A stretch of DNA of 58,346 nt, taken from positions 1 through 58,346 of the forward strand of contig JAFGHO010000099.1 in NCBI GenBank assembly GCA_016930085.1. The letters run 5' to 3'. Of the stretch, positions 31,826 through 41,034 are shown piece after piece. Position 1 is the stretch's first letter. Each line of letters starts with the position of its first letter. The stretch is from Spirochaetales bacterium (GTDB taxonomy: Bacteria; Spirochaetota; Spirochaetia; SZUA-6; JAFGRV01). A program made the translations under genes and the position numbers. The notes beneath the pieces are model-generated. The model was given only the letters and a program-made list of their open reading frames with translations, ran no database searches and was not told the origin of the DNA.

Positions 31826-33283
31826 ATGATAAAGAAAGCGGATATCGGCCTTATCGGGCTTGCCGTCATGGGCCAGAATCTTGTCCTCAATATGAACGAC
31901 CACGGATATTCGGTTGCCGTGTTCAACCGTACCGTGTCGAAGACCGATGATTTTTTGAACAATGCCGCGAAAGGGCGAACCACGGTGTATGGGACCCGCA
32001 GTCTGGAGGAGTTTATCGGCCTGCTTTCGGTCCCGAGAAAGATCGTCCTCATGGTAAAAGCCGGCGAGGTAGTCGATACGTTTATCGAATCCCTTATCCC
32101 CCATCTGGAAAAGGGAGATCTGATCATAGACGGCGGAAACTCCAACTTCAGGGATACGATCAGGCGTACCGCGGACCTCAACGATAAGGGATTGCTTTAC
32201 ATCGGAACAGGTATCTCCGGCGGGGAAGAGGGCGCCCGTCACGGCCCGTCGATCATGCCCGGCGGGAATCCGGATGCCTGGCCGCTTGCCAAAGACATTT
32301 TACAGGCGATCAGCGCAAAAACGGATAAAGGCGAACCTTGTTGTGATTGGGTCGGAAGCGACGGGGCGGGCCATTATGTCAAAATGGTGCACAACGGGAT
32401 CGAATACGCCGATATGCAGATAATTTGCGAGTGTTACCACCTGCTTTTAACAGTCGCCGGACTGACGCACGAAGAAATGCAGGTGGTGTTTGCAGAATGG
32501 AACAGGGGCGATTTGAGCAGCTACCTTATTGAAATCACCGCGGCGATCATGGAGCGGAAGGATGATGACGGAAAACCGCTTTTGGAAAAAATACTCGACG
32601 CGGCAGGCCAAAAGGGAACAGGCAAATGGTCCGTCGCCTCCGCCCTGGACTTCGGCGCCCCGGCGACCATGATGGGAGAAGCGGTATTCGCGCGCTGTCT
32701 GTCCGCAATGAAGGAAGAACGCGTAGCGGCGTCCGGTATTCTCAAGGGGCCTCGCCATATACCGGAGATCGACCGGAAGGGATTCGTTGACGATCTCAGG
32801 CGCGCCCTTCTTGCCTCGAAGATCGTCTCGTATGCACAGGGGTTTATGCTGATGCGGGAGGCATCGAAAGAATTCCATTGGGATCTCGATTACGGCGGTA
32901 TTGCCCTTCTGTGGCGGGAAGGATGTATTATCCGGAGTGTTTTTCTGCAAAGGATAAAGGACGCGTTCGAAAAACAACCTGATATGGAGAATATTCTCTG
33001 TGCCGATTATTTTAGGCTGATCATCGATGATTCGCAGGCCTCCTGGCGCAGGGTAATTGCGGCAGCGGTCGAGGCCGGTATACCAGTCCCCGCCCTTTCC
33101 TCTGCCCTCGCTTTTTATGACGGATACAGAAGCGATCGTCTTCCCGCGAATCTGATCCAGGCATTACGTGATTATTTCGGGGCGCATACCTATCGAAGGA
33201 TCGACAGAAAACCGGAGGATTTTTTTCATACCGATTGGACGGGGAAAGGCGGAGACGTCGCTGCCGGAACCTATACCGTTTAA
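31826..33283 (+). CDS. gnd: 6-phosphogluconate dehydrogenase, decarboxylating
   Basis: The 485-residue enzyme oxidises and decarboxylates 6-phosphogluconate to ribulose 5-phosphate. It starts with the Rossmann segment IGLIGLAVMGQNLVLNMNDHG and has GTGISGGEEGARHGPSIMPGG and KMVHNGIEYADMQIICECY, in which Lys and Asn belong to the active site. The length fits the long NADP-type enzyme. The ATG at 31826 has AAGGAGA nine bases ahead and follows the LarA-family stop by 28 bases, so all three genes probably form one operon. Confidence 0.95.
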   Translation: MIKKADIGLIGLAVMGQNLVLNMNDHGYSVAVFNRTVSKTDDFLNNAAKGRTTVYGTRSLEEFIGLLSVPRKIVLMVKAGEVVDTFIESLIPHLEKGDLIIDGGNSNFRDTIRRTADLNDKGLLYIGTGISGGEEGARHGPSIMPGGNPDAWPLAKDILQAISAKTDKGEPCCDWVGSDGAGHYVKMVHNGIEYADMQIICECYHLLLTVAGLTHEEMQVVFAEWNRGDLSSYLIEITAAIMERKDDDGKPLLEKILDAAGQKGTGKWSVASALDFGAPATMMGEAVFARCLSAMKEERVAASGILKGPRHIPEIDRKGFVDDLRRALLASKIVSYAQGFMLMREASKEFHWDLDYGGIALLWREGCIIRSVFLQRIKDAFEKQPDMENILCADYFRLIIDDSQASWRRVIAAAVEAGIPVPALSSALAFYDGYRSDRLPANLIQALRDYFGAHTYRRIDRKPEDFFHTDWTGKGGDVAAGTYTV

Positions 33284-34153
33284 TGCGGTTCTCTCACAAA
33301 CGGCCTCGATGATTATTTAAAACAAAACTATAAGGGGCTATATATCGTATACCCTTCACTCCTTAGGGTGTCACCCCACCACGGCACGGCACACTCGTTT
33401 GCTTGAGGTTGATGCAAAAAACTGCGTTCCGGACACCCGTGGAGGGCGGTGGCGGTAAAAATCCGGTTCACAGGGGGCAATTATTGGGTTGCATCGAACC
33501 TGTAAGGCCTTGTTTTGTTGAGAGTCGAATAGATAATTGAGTGCGCAGGAAGAAGCATTGAGTGTGCCTTTGTGCCTTATGACGTTTATTTTATAATGAA
33601 CGTTTTTAATGGTGGGTAGGGGCGGATAATCGCCCCTGGTGAGATTGGGGGTATGCACATTATATAACGCGTCGATTATATTACGATTATTATAAATAAC
33701 ACTATCATCCATTTTAAAACCTTATTTCTGTCGAACGGAGGATCATGTTACTCGTTTCGCACCTGTCATACATAAACGCATTTCCTTTTTTTATAACGTT
33801 TTAAAGTGATAATGATTTTTTATCCAGTTTTGTTATAACGGAAGATACCCCCGTCCATCCCTTATACCGTATTCTTTTAATATGATATACTATCTCATCC
33901 CTCATGACACGATTCATGTTAGGATAAGTATATATAATAGTCTGTCAACAATCATATTATCACAAATATAATTTCTGTCAAGAAAAATGCAAACAAAAAT
34001 ATAGAAAAAATGAAAAATATAATGATAAAATATTGAGTTTTTGTGGTTTTATTTAAACGTTATCTTCTTTTGTTTTAATTTAGGTTTAAATCAATAAAAA
34101 CCATGTGACAAAAAATAAAAAATCGAATAAAATGGAAAATGGAGAAAAAACAT
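33284..34153. other. 870-base non-coding stretch with a small inverted repeat
   Basis: After the gnd stop there is no convincing gene. A 113-residue frame on the minus strand (33371-33712) has no ribosome-binding site and a composition unlike a protein. It covers a mixed, repeat-like region with a hairpin (AGGGGCG/CGCCCCT, 33618-33637). From about 33780 the sequence becomes strongly AT-rich, typical of an upstream region for the hybrid kinase gene. I see no RNA gene. Confidence 0.5.
33618..33637. repeat. REP-like inverted repeat
   Basis: AGGGGCG and CGCCCCT pair perfectly around GATAAT. The type (GC-rich short stem in an intergenic region) resembles repetitive extragenic elements, but only this copy was found in the window. 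Confidence 0.35.
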
Positions 34154-36895
34154 ATGACCGGAACCGGTTTTGAAGAATATAAAAAGAATATCGAAAAGAA
34201 TTTGTATCTCATCTCCCGTGTCCTGAAAAAAGCGGTAAACGGCGAAGGTATCGGAAAAATCGACATATCAAAAATCGATAACGGCGGTTTCACGGATGTT
34301 TATAACGGCGTAAACTCGATGATCGACAAAATCATGAACATCGAGAAAAGGTGTGCGGAACACAAAAAAATCGATGAGGTGAGAATTGAAATTTTACATG
34401 AGACCGCCGGAAAAGTCGCTCATGATAATGAACTCATAACGATAATTCTCGGTAAAACGACGAAGCTGCCGGGAATTACCTCATCGGGGTATTTTACCCT
34501 CGATGAAAAGGGCAACGCCGTCTGTACCATCCACTCGGAAGAAACCGGGGCTCCCTCGATGGGAGGGCTTGTCGTTTCCAGTGATCTTCTCATGCGTGAG
34601 TTTCACCGCAAGGAGTATATTATCCGCAGTCGTCACACGGACGTTGGCCGCCCCGGAAAATCGGTAGCAGGATTATTAAAAGAGAGGGGTGTTGAATCGT
34701 TTATATTTTTCCCGTTCCCGTGTGGAGGAACTGTATCGGGTTTTTTCGCTTTCTGTTTCGATAATCCGGAACAGCATCCGGCGGAACCGCTTATCCTTGT
34801 ACTCAGGGAGATTGTGATACTGGCGGGTATTAAAACATGCCAGATTCATGCAGAAAATGATTTGAGGGAAGCGAATCTCGAACTCGAACAGAAGGTCAGG
34901 GAAGGCGACCATGAACTGAAACGCATTAACGAGGTACTCAAAAAGGATATAAGCCACCGGGAAATGATTGAAAGGGCCCTTCGAGAGAATGAAGAACTCT
35001 ACAGAACGCTTATTATCACCTGTCCCGATCCCATTATCATTACGGATTTGAATTTCAACATCACGATGGTAAACAAGGCGACCCTCGAGATAAACGGCAT
35101 CGAAGATGAAGATATGTTGATCGGTATTAACGCGATCGAGTTTATTGCACCGCAAGACCGCGAGATCGCTGTCGGGAATGCAAAAAGAACATTGGAAGAA
35201 GGGGAAGTGGTTTTTGTCGAGTATACCCTTCTCAAACACGACGGTACCCCGTATCCCGCGGAACTTTGCGCGTCGGCCATTATCGATCCGGACGGAAATC
35301 CGCGGGCGTTTCTTGCCGTTATACGGGATTTGACAAGGAGAAAAGAAGCTGAAGAAGCCCTTGAAAAAGAAAAAGAACTTTTTGAAGTCACCCTTCGCTC
35401 GATAAATGAAGGGGTCATTACCACCGATATCGAGGGGAAGGTGATTTTAATCAACCGGGTTGCCGAAAAACTCACGGGTTGGAATCAGAAGGACGCGTTA
35501 GGGAAGGATTTCAATACCATATTTACGATAATCAAGGACAGGACACTCGAATACAATGGTGAGTTTATCAATGACATCTTGCGATTCGGCAAAAACATCG
35601 ATTTCCTCGAAGACAAGATACTCCTTTCCCGTGACGGTTCCAAAATAACGATCTCGGGGAACGGCGCGCCGGTTGTCGACAAGGAGGGAAAAATTAAGGG
35701 AAGTGTCTTCGTGTTCAGGGATATCCGCGAAAAAAAGATGCTGGAAAAAGAGATATTCAGATCACGGAACATCGAATCACTCGGACTCCTGGCCGGTGGT
35801 ATTGCCCATGATTTCAACAATATATTAACGGGTGTGATTACCAATATTTCCATCGCGAATACGTTATTGAATGAAGAAGGTGAAATCAAGGATCTGCTTA
35901 AAAGCGCGGAAAAAGCCGTCTTTCGTGCCAGCCGTTTGACCAATCAGCTTCTCACGTTTTCCAAGGGAGGCGCACCGGTAAAGGAAAACTCTTCGATCGT
36001 CGATCTCATTCAGGAATCGGCGTATTTCTGTTTGAGTGGTTCGAATATCGGATGTACCTTCGACCTCCCCGATGATCTCTGGACGGTTGAAATCGACAAG
36101 GGTCAGATGTACCAGGTATTGAACAATATTATTTACAATGCCAAGGAAGCCATGCGGGAGGGGGGTGACATAACGATCACGGCTGAAAACAAGTCGATCA
36201 AGAACATGCCTGCCGCTCATAATGCCTATGAAATATTTCTCCGGCCCGGAAAGTATATCAAAGTGAGGATCGAAGACTCCGGGTGCGGTATCGAGAAAAA
36301 AAACCTTGACAGAATTTTCGATCCCTATTTTACCACGAAAGAGTACGGAAGCGGTCTCGGGCTTACCAGCGCATACTCGATCGTGAAAAAACACGGGGGA
36401 TTCATCAGCGTCGATTCCGAACCGGGAAAAGGATCCGTTTTCGAATTTTATCTTCCGGCCCAGGAAACGGAAGCCCGGGAAAACGATGTGTATGAGGAAA
36501 CATTTCCCCTCTCGGGAGGACGGGTACTGGTAATGGATGATGACGAGGATGTGCGGAAAGTCATGGTAAAGCTGTTATTCAAAATGGGATACTCCGCAGA
36601 TGCCGTCCGTGAGGGAAAGGAAGCGATCGACATGTACAGGCGGGCAAAGGAGGAAGACGATCCGTATCGTATGGTGATAATGGATCTTACCATACGCGGC
36701 GGAATGCAGGGGAAAGAGGCGGTAAAACACATTCTCGAATACGATCCTGAGGCGAAAGTGCTGGTTTCGAGCGGCTACTCGAACGATCCGGTACTTTCGC
36801 ATTATACCGATTACGGATTTTGCGGTGTCGTTCCAAAACCCTTCAATCTATCCGCTTTGAAGATAATTTTCTCAAAGGTCTTCGAAGAACGTTAA
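34154..36895 (+). CDS. Hybrid sensor histidine kinase with two PAS domains and a receiver
   Basis: The 913-residue cytoplasmic kinase (ATG 34154 after GGAG; ATG 34139 lacks a ribosome-binding site) has a large N-terminal sensory region (about residues 1-230), a short coiled coil, and two PAS domains (about 278-395 and 408-525). A HisKA domain with AHDFNN (His about 552) and an ATPase domain ending TTKEYGSGLGL (about 726) follow, and the C-terminal receiver has acidic VMDDDED and the phosphoacceptor Asp (VIMDLTI, about 841). The HDFNN type is typical of soluble PAS hybrids. No separate response regulator lies next to it. The signal and output are unknown. Confidence 0.9.
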   Translation: MTGTGFEEYKKNIEKNLYLISRVLKKAVNGEGIGKIDISKIDNGGFTDVYNGVNSMIDKIMNIEKRCAEHKKIDEVRIEILHETAGKVAHDNELITIILGKTTKLPGITSSGYFTLDEKGNAVCTIHSEETGAPSMGGLVVSSDLLMREFHRKEYIIRSRHTDVGRPGKSVAGLLKERGVESFIFFPFPCGGTVSGFFAFCFDNPEQHPAEPLILVLREIVILAGIKTCQIHAENDLREANLELEQKVREGDHELKRINEVLKKDISHREMIERALRENEELYRTLIITCPDPIIITDLNFNITMVNKATLEINGIEDEDMLIGINAIEFIAPQDREIAVGNAKRTLEEGEVVFVEYTLLKHDGTPYPAELCASAIIDPDGNPRAFLAVIRDLTRRKEAEEALEKEKELFEVTLRSINEGVITTDIEGKVILINRVAEKLTGWNQKDALGKDFNTIFTIIKDRTLEYNGEFINDILRFGKNIDFLEDKILLSRDGSKITISGNGAPVVDKEGKIKGSVFVFRDIREKKMLEKEIFRSRNIESLGLLAGGIAHDFNNILTGVITNISIANTLLNEEGEIKDLLKSAEKAVFRASRLTNQLLTFSKGGAPVKENSSIVDLIQESAYFCLSGSNIGCTFDLPDDLWTVEIDKGQMYQVLNNIIYNAKEAMREGGDITITAENKSIKNMPAAHNAYEIFLRPGKYIKVRIEDSGCGIEKKNLDRIFDPYFTTKEYGSGLGLTSAYSIVKKHGGFISVDSEPGKGSVFEFYLPAQETEARENDVYEETFPLSGGRVLVMDDDEDVRKVMVKLLFKMGYSADAVREGKEAIDMYRRAKEEDDPYRMVIMDLTIRGGMQGKEAVKHILEYDPEAKVLVSSGYSNDPVLSHYTDYGFCGVVPKPFNLSALKIIFSKVFEER

Positions 36896-36943
36896 GATAA
36901 TATCGGGCCGCATGTCTTTGATGATTTTCTCTATGGCATACAC

Positions 36944-38428
36944 TCACCCTGAAGTTTTTTCCTTGTCCTGCTGAAATGCCGTCTTGAGCCGTTCATGGAG
37001 AAAATTGATCGATTCACGAGTGGAGAGGTTGAAAAACGTCAGGACTGCCGGTTCCATCTGTTCAAACGTAAGCTGGGCCCGTTCGATATCGCAGAGTGAA
37101 TTGGCAAGATAAACAGTCGAGACCAGTTCCATGACACTATCGTCGCATTGATCCGGTTCATGATGATAGCGTATCGCGGCTATGAGCTGGTCCGGGAAAT
37201 GCCAGTGTTCCGCGATACGGGCCCCGATTTCCGCATGATGAAGGCCGATGGTGAACTTTTCAAAGATTTCCGCGGACATTCCGCGTTCGGTCGAAAAATT
37301 CTTGATGCTTTCGAGCAGATCCGGATGAAGAAACTCGACCACGACCTTTCCCAGATCATGAAGCAGGGCACTGACATATACATCATCCAGAATTTTCCTG
37401 AAATTGAAATTCTTTGCGAGGTGGTAACCGTAAAAAGCGGCCTTATACGAATGCTCCCAGAGTTCTTTCATGATGCCGTATTTTTCGGACAACAGATTCT
37501 GCGACCCGTACGAATACAGCAGGTTCCGCATTCCCCTGAACCCGATCATTTTCAACGCTTCCTCGACATCCGTCACCTTGTTCCGGAGCATATACTGCGC
37601 GGAATTGACGACTTTAAGCAGATCACCGGTAAGCGCGGGATCCGTTTTTACGACGCGCGCGATCTCGGAAAAAGAGGAATCCGGATTGGAAAGGAGACGC
37701 TGGAGTGAGGTGATATGTTCGGGGAATTGCGGTAACACCTTGATTTCATCGACCATTTTTTTGACAAGGGGATCGAGGTTGTCGAGAATAATATCCGACC
37801 TGGGAATGACGATTTTCGCGATCGTATCCTCCCCGTCCTTCTGAATGGAAAAGGAATCTTCCGACAGACCGATTTTACGAAGCATAAGAATGAGGATGAC
37901 GATACCGAGTCCCGCACCCTCCGTCGAATCGATAACGGATTTGAATGCATCTTCCATGGTCTTGAACGACCTGGAATGAATGATCCGCTCCTCGATTCGT
38001 TTGAGTTCGTATCCCATAATCGGAACATTGTTTTTCACCGAGAGGGTGAAAAAACTCGTATTCGCGTGGAAAATGACTTTTGTATAAAGGTTTAAGTCCT
38101 TGAGTTTCTGAAAATAGGAATCGAGATTACCAAAGACCTGATCCTTGAAATTTTCCATACCCTTCCGGTAATCTTTGTAATTATTGATATTTAACCCTGT
38201 CTCATTGAAATACAGCCTTTTCAGATTGGCTTTTCTTCCGTTTTCGGTAAGCTCTCTCATGCAATAGGAAAGCTGGTTTTTTATTTTTTCCTCGCCGAGT
38301 TCCTTTAAAAAAAGTTCCAGGATAACCTCGAGTTTTTCACACGTATCATGAGTGAGGGTGTGTGTCGTAAAGGCGAGGGGTATTGATTTTTCAATCGCCT
38401 GTTTTATCTGCGCAAGGTCAAAAGCCAT
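36944..38428 (-). CDS. HDOD-domain signalling protein
   Basis: The 494-residue protein starts at ATG 38428; the TTG at 38446 is less likely. The N-terminal 230 residues are helical with an ATPase-like end (EGAGLGIVILILMLRKIGL), perhaps a degenerate GHKL fold. The second half is an HDOD domain (VLPQFPEHITSLQRLLSNPD, then ALLHDLGKVVVEFL near residue 358 and a HHAEIGARIAEHW helix). HD residues are mostly kept in the ALLHDLGK part. HDOD proteins regulate signalling networks without a fixed activity. It lies on the strand opposite the hybrid kinase, with a 48-base gap. Confidence 0.82.
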   Translation of the reverse strand: MAFDLAQIKQAIEKSIPLAFTTHTLTHDTCEKLEVILELFLKELGEEKIKNQLSYCMRELTENGRKANLKRLYFNETGLNINNYKDYRKGMENFKDQVFGNLDSYFQKLKDLNLYTKVIFHANTSFFTLSVKNNVPIMGYELKRIEERIIHSRSFKTMEDAFKSVIDSTEGAGLGIVILILMLRKIGLSEDSFSIQKDGEDTIAKIVIPRSDIILDNLDPLVKKMVDEIKVLPQFPEHITSLQRLLSNPDSSFSEIARVVKTDPALTGDLLKVVNSAQYMLRNKVTDVEEALKMIGFRGMRNLLYSYGSQNLLSEKYGIMKELWEHSYKAAFYGYHLAKNFNFRKILDDVYVSALLHDLGKVVVEFLHPDLLESIKNFSTERGMSAEIFEKFTIGLHHAEIGARIAEHWHFPDQLIAAIRYHHEPDQCDDSVMELVSTVYLANSLCDIERAQLTFEQMEPAVLTFFNLSTRESINFLHERLKTAFQQDKEKTSG

Positions 38429-38604
38429 TAATGCAATCTTTCTCAACCGGCTGATATCGGATACTTCGCGATCTCATAAAGCTCTCCACTATCAATAGTA
38501 ATACGTCCACTGCAAAAATACAAGAAATACTTGCTTATTGTTATGATATGTATCTTGTCATTGTATGCGTTGCCGAATATGAGGGGAATGGGCGGACGGA
38601 AACG

Positions 38605-39465
38605 TCAGGATGGGAGTCTTTTTTTATTTTCAATAGTACCGGCAAGACCGATGTAATATTCATATTCATCGTGTTTCCCCCTTTTTCGACACCCCCGGGC
38701 ATAAATCCTGCATTTTCTTGAGAGTTCTTTTTCCGCGAGGCGGCGTTGTTCGTCCGAAATCCGCGCTGTATCCAGGAAAATCCGGAGAGCGCGGATCCTG
38801 AAATATTCAATGTGACCGTATTTTTCCGAAAGCTGATCCGGATGTCCTCCCCGTTTGATCACAAGCGGTTCGTCGATATATCCGACTTCATGATGAGTGG
38901 TTATTCTCAACCAGAGTTCGTAATCCTCTGCGATTTCGATATCCTCATGAAACATCCCCTCACGGATAAGGGCCTCGCGGTTTATCATCACCGTCGAAGG
39001 CCCGATAATACATTTTTTCAGCGCGTCTCCGAAAATGCGGCCGCTCCGTTTGTGTGTCTGGCCTTTCTGGGAAATGATGTTCCCGTTTCTGAGCCAGATT
39101 TCACGGGTATGACAGATCACGCTGTGGGGGTGTGATGAAAAAAATGAAAGCTGTTTTCCGCATTTTTCCGGTTTCCACAGATCATCCGAGTCGAGAAACG
39201 CGACATAGGCGCCCTTTGCAGCGCGAATCCCGATGTTCCTGAGAAGACCGGGCCGCCCCGAATGGCGCCGGGAAATCAATGTATGACCGGTTGCCCTCGC
39301 GTATTCGATTGTTCCGTCATTGGAGCCGTCGTCGACAATGATAAGTTCCCAGTCACGCGAGGTCTGGTTCTCGACGGATTTTACGGCTTCCTCGAGAAAA
39401 GCGAGGCGGTTGAACGTCGGGATTATGACGGAAACAAGGGGCGATGTTTTACGCTCAGCCGCCAT
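38605..39465 (-). CDS. Family 2 glycosyltransferase
   Basis: The 286-residue protein begins with the GT2 core (VSVIIPTFNRLAFLEEAVKSV, then WELIIVDDGSNDGT) and has the metal-binding FLDSDDLW and the acceptor-side AEDYELWLR motif. There is no membrane segment. It transfers a sugar from a nucleotide sugar to an unknown acceptor. It overlaps the end of the GH5 gene by 11 bases and has no separate ribosome-binding site, so its translation depends on that gene. Confidence 0.9.
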   Translation of the reverse strand: MAAERKTSPLVSVIIPTFNRLAFLEEAVKSVENQTSRDWELIIVDDGSNDGTIEYARATGHTLISRRHSGRPGLLRNIGIRAAKGAYVAFLDSDDLWKPEKCGKQLSFFSSHPHSVICHTREIWLRNGNIISQKGQTHKRSGRIFGDALKKCIIGPSTVMINREALIREGMFHEDIEIAEDYELWLRITTHHEVGYIDEPLVIKRGGHPDQLSEKYGHIEYFRIRALRIFLDTARISDEQRRLAEKELSRKCRIYARGCRKRGKHDEYEYYIGLAGTIENKKRLPS

Positions 39466-40885
39466 GGCAAAATTTTTTCATGATGCCAAGAAGGGGTTCG
39501 TTCTTCCGGCAGGATTCGATATCGAATGATGAAAGCACCCGGTCGATTTCCGTTTCGGAGAGGTTTTTGAACATCCCGGCGTAAACAAACTGCATACGCC
39601 CGCTCATGTACCCTGAAAGCGCCGCCTGTGCCAGAAATCCCCTGAACTCCCGGCGTTGTGTTTCCGGAATATCGAGCACATCCGCCCCGATATCCGCGAC
39701 TTCATCGAGTGCCCTGCGCGCTTTTCCCGGCGGAATCCAGCGCATCCAGAAATCCGTTGTCAGTTCACGTTTAGCCCGCAGGATGCTTTCGATCCTCCTC
39801 ATATATGAGGATTCCGGGTCGAGGGTTAAAAGGCCCATGGTTCCCACGTCCTTGTATGTCCATGCGGTCCAGTGAGCGCCGTATTCTTCGAATACGCCGA
39901 TCTGATCCTCCATCGCGCGAAGCCGGTCGGGGATTTCTTCCTCCTTCCCATTGTACACGGAACCGAACTCTCCGACCCAGAGGGGGACGTTGTGCTGCAT
40001 GCAGAATTGTGTTCCCTCTTCCTTGTGAAACATTTCCACCTCTTTTTCCCTGTCCCATTTTTTCCCGCAGATTTCGCCCGGATACGGCCCCGGCCCGAAA
40101 CCGGCGTCATTGTAATTGTGACTCGAATAAACGAGGTTTTCGGCAAAAGGAGGATCGAAACCCTTGAAAAGCCGTGAAAAGCGGTCGCCTTCCAAAAAAA
40201 TGATATGGTGCGGATCGATCCGCCGTATCGCGGTCACGGCTTTTTTGTAAAGGCCGTTGATGAGGGGAAAATCGGATGTGTAGGGAATCCCGAACCGCCC
40301 TCCGGGCGCGCCCGTCTGGGGTTCGTTCATGATATTATAGCCCGCGACGACTCCTTTGCCTTTGTACCGCCGCGCGAATTCCTCCCACAGCGCGGCGAAC
40401 CGGTCCTGAAAGTGCGCGTGCGTCCAGAAAAAGGAATGGCGGCTTGAATTGTCGCAGTGCCAGTCGGAGTTTTGCCACCCCTGGACCGCGTGAAGATCGA
40501 TGATCGCATATACCCCGTGTTTTTCGCACCATCCGAGTGCGGTATCGAGAAGGCCGAATCCGGCGTCGTTATAAACAAAAGGCTCGATGTCCGTTTCAAA
40601 ATGACGGTAATTGACGGGAAGCCGGACCGTATTGAAGCCGCATTCCTTGATGAACATGATATCCTCTTCCCTGAAAAAGTGATGGAGAAGGCGTTCAAAA
40701 AAGAAAGCCGCTTTCGAGGGCCCGATGATGTCCCCCATTATCCTGCGCAGGTCGCACTCGGCGCCCGGATACCCGTTGATGAAGTTTTCCATATTCATCC
40801 ACCCGCCGATACAATAACCGCGAAGCCGTACCTCTTTTCCCCTGTTATCGACAATCACGTCTTTATTGACCGATAGTATATCCAT
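39455..40885 (-). CDS. Glycoside hydrolase family 5 (cellulase-like) enzyme
   Basis: The 476-residue protein has a GH5 barrel: N-terminal NVIRLP-like GFNTVRLPVNYRH, then IIDLHAVQGWQN, the acid/base Glu in YNIMNEPQ and the nucleophile Glu in WVGEFGS. The last 100 residues form a helical extension of unknown role. It lacks a signal peptide, so it works in the cytoplasm, perhaps on an imported oligosaccharide or on a glycolipid or glycan intermediate. The overlap with a GT2 gene suggests paired synthesis and trimming of a glycan. Confidence 0.88.
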   Translation of the reverse strand: MDILSVNKDVIVDNRGKEVRLRGYCIGGWMNMENFINGYPGAECDLRRIMGDIIGPSKAAFFFERLLHHFFREEDIMFIKECGFNTVRLPVNYRHFETDIEPFVYNDAGFGLLDTALGWCEKHGVYAIIDLHAVQGWQNSDWHCDNSSRHSFFWTHAHFQDRFAALWEEFARRYKGKGVVAGYNIMNEPQTGAPGGRFGIPYTSDFPLINGLYKKAVTAIRRIDPHHIIFLEGDRFSRLFKGFDPPFAENLVYSSHNYNDAGFGPGPYPGEICGKKWDREKEVEMFHKEEGTQFCMQHNVPLWVGEFGSVYNGKEEEIPDRLRAMEDQIGVFEEYGAHWTAWTYKDVGTMGLLTLDPESSYMRRIESILRAKRELTTDFWMRWIPPGKARRALDEVADIGADVLDIPETQRREFRGFLAQAALSGYMSGRMQFVYAGMFKNLSETEIDRVLSSFDIESCRKNEPLLGIMKKFCHGG

Positions 40886-40973
40886 ATTCGAAATCTCCCG
40901 TGTCTATGCTTGATAACGCTAATATAGTGAAAATCGGACAAAAAAAAAAGCAAAACAAAAAAAAAGTGGCGAT

Positions 40974-41008
40974 AAAAAAAGGCCGCCCGGATAGCTTCAG
41001 GAGCGGCC
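40974..41008 (-). terminator. intrinsic terminator after the chemotaxis receptor gene
   Basis: GGCCGC (40981-40986) and GCGGCC (41003-41008) form a hairpin 27 bases after the receptor stop. On the minus strand it is followed by a U-run from the seven As at 40974-40980. Additional A-rich stretches follow. It separates the receptor from the GH5 gene. Confidence 0.75.
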
Positions 41009-41034
41009 CGTATGGTAATCGCTATTGATATCCC

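Noticed and set aside
33371-33712. 113-residue open frame on the minus strand
   Set aside because: There is no ribosome-binding site; the peptide looks like a translated repeat and lies in a region with hairpins.
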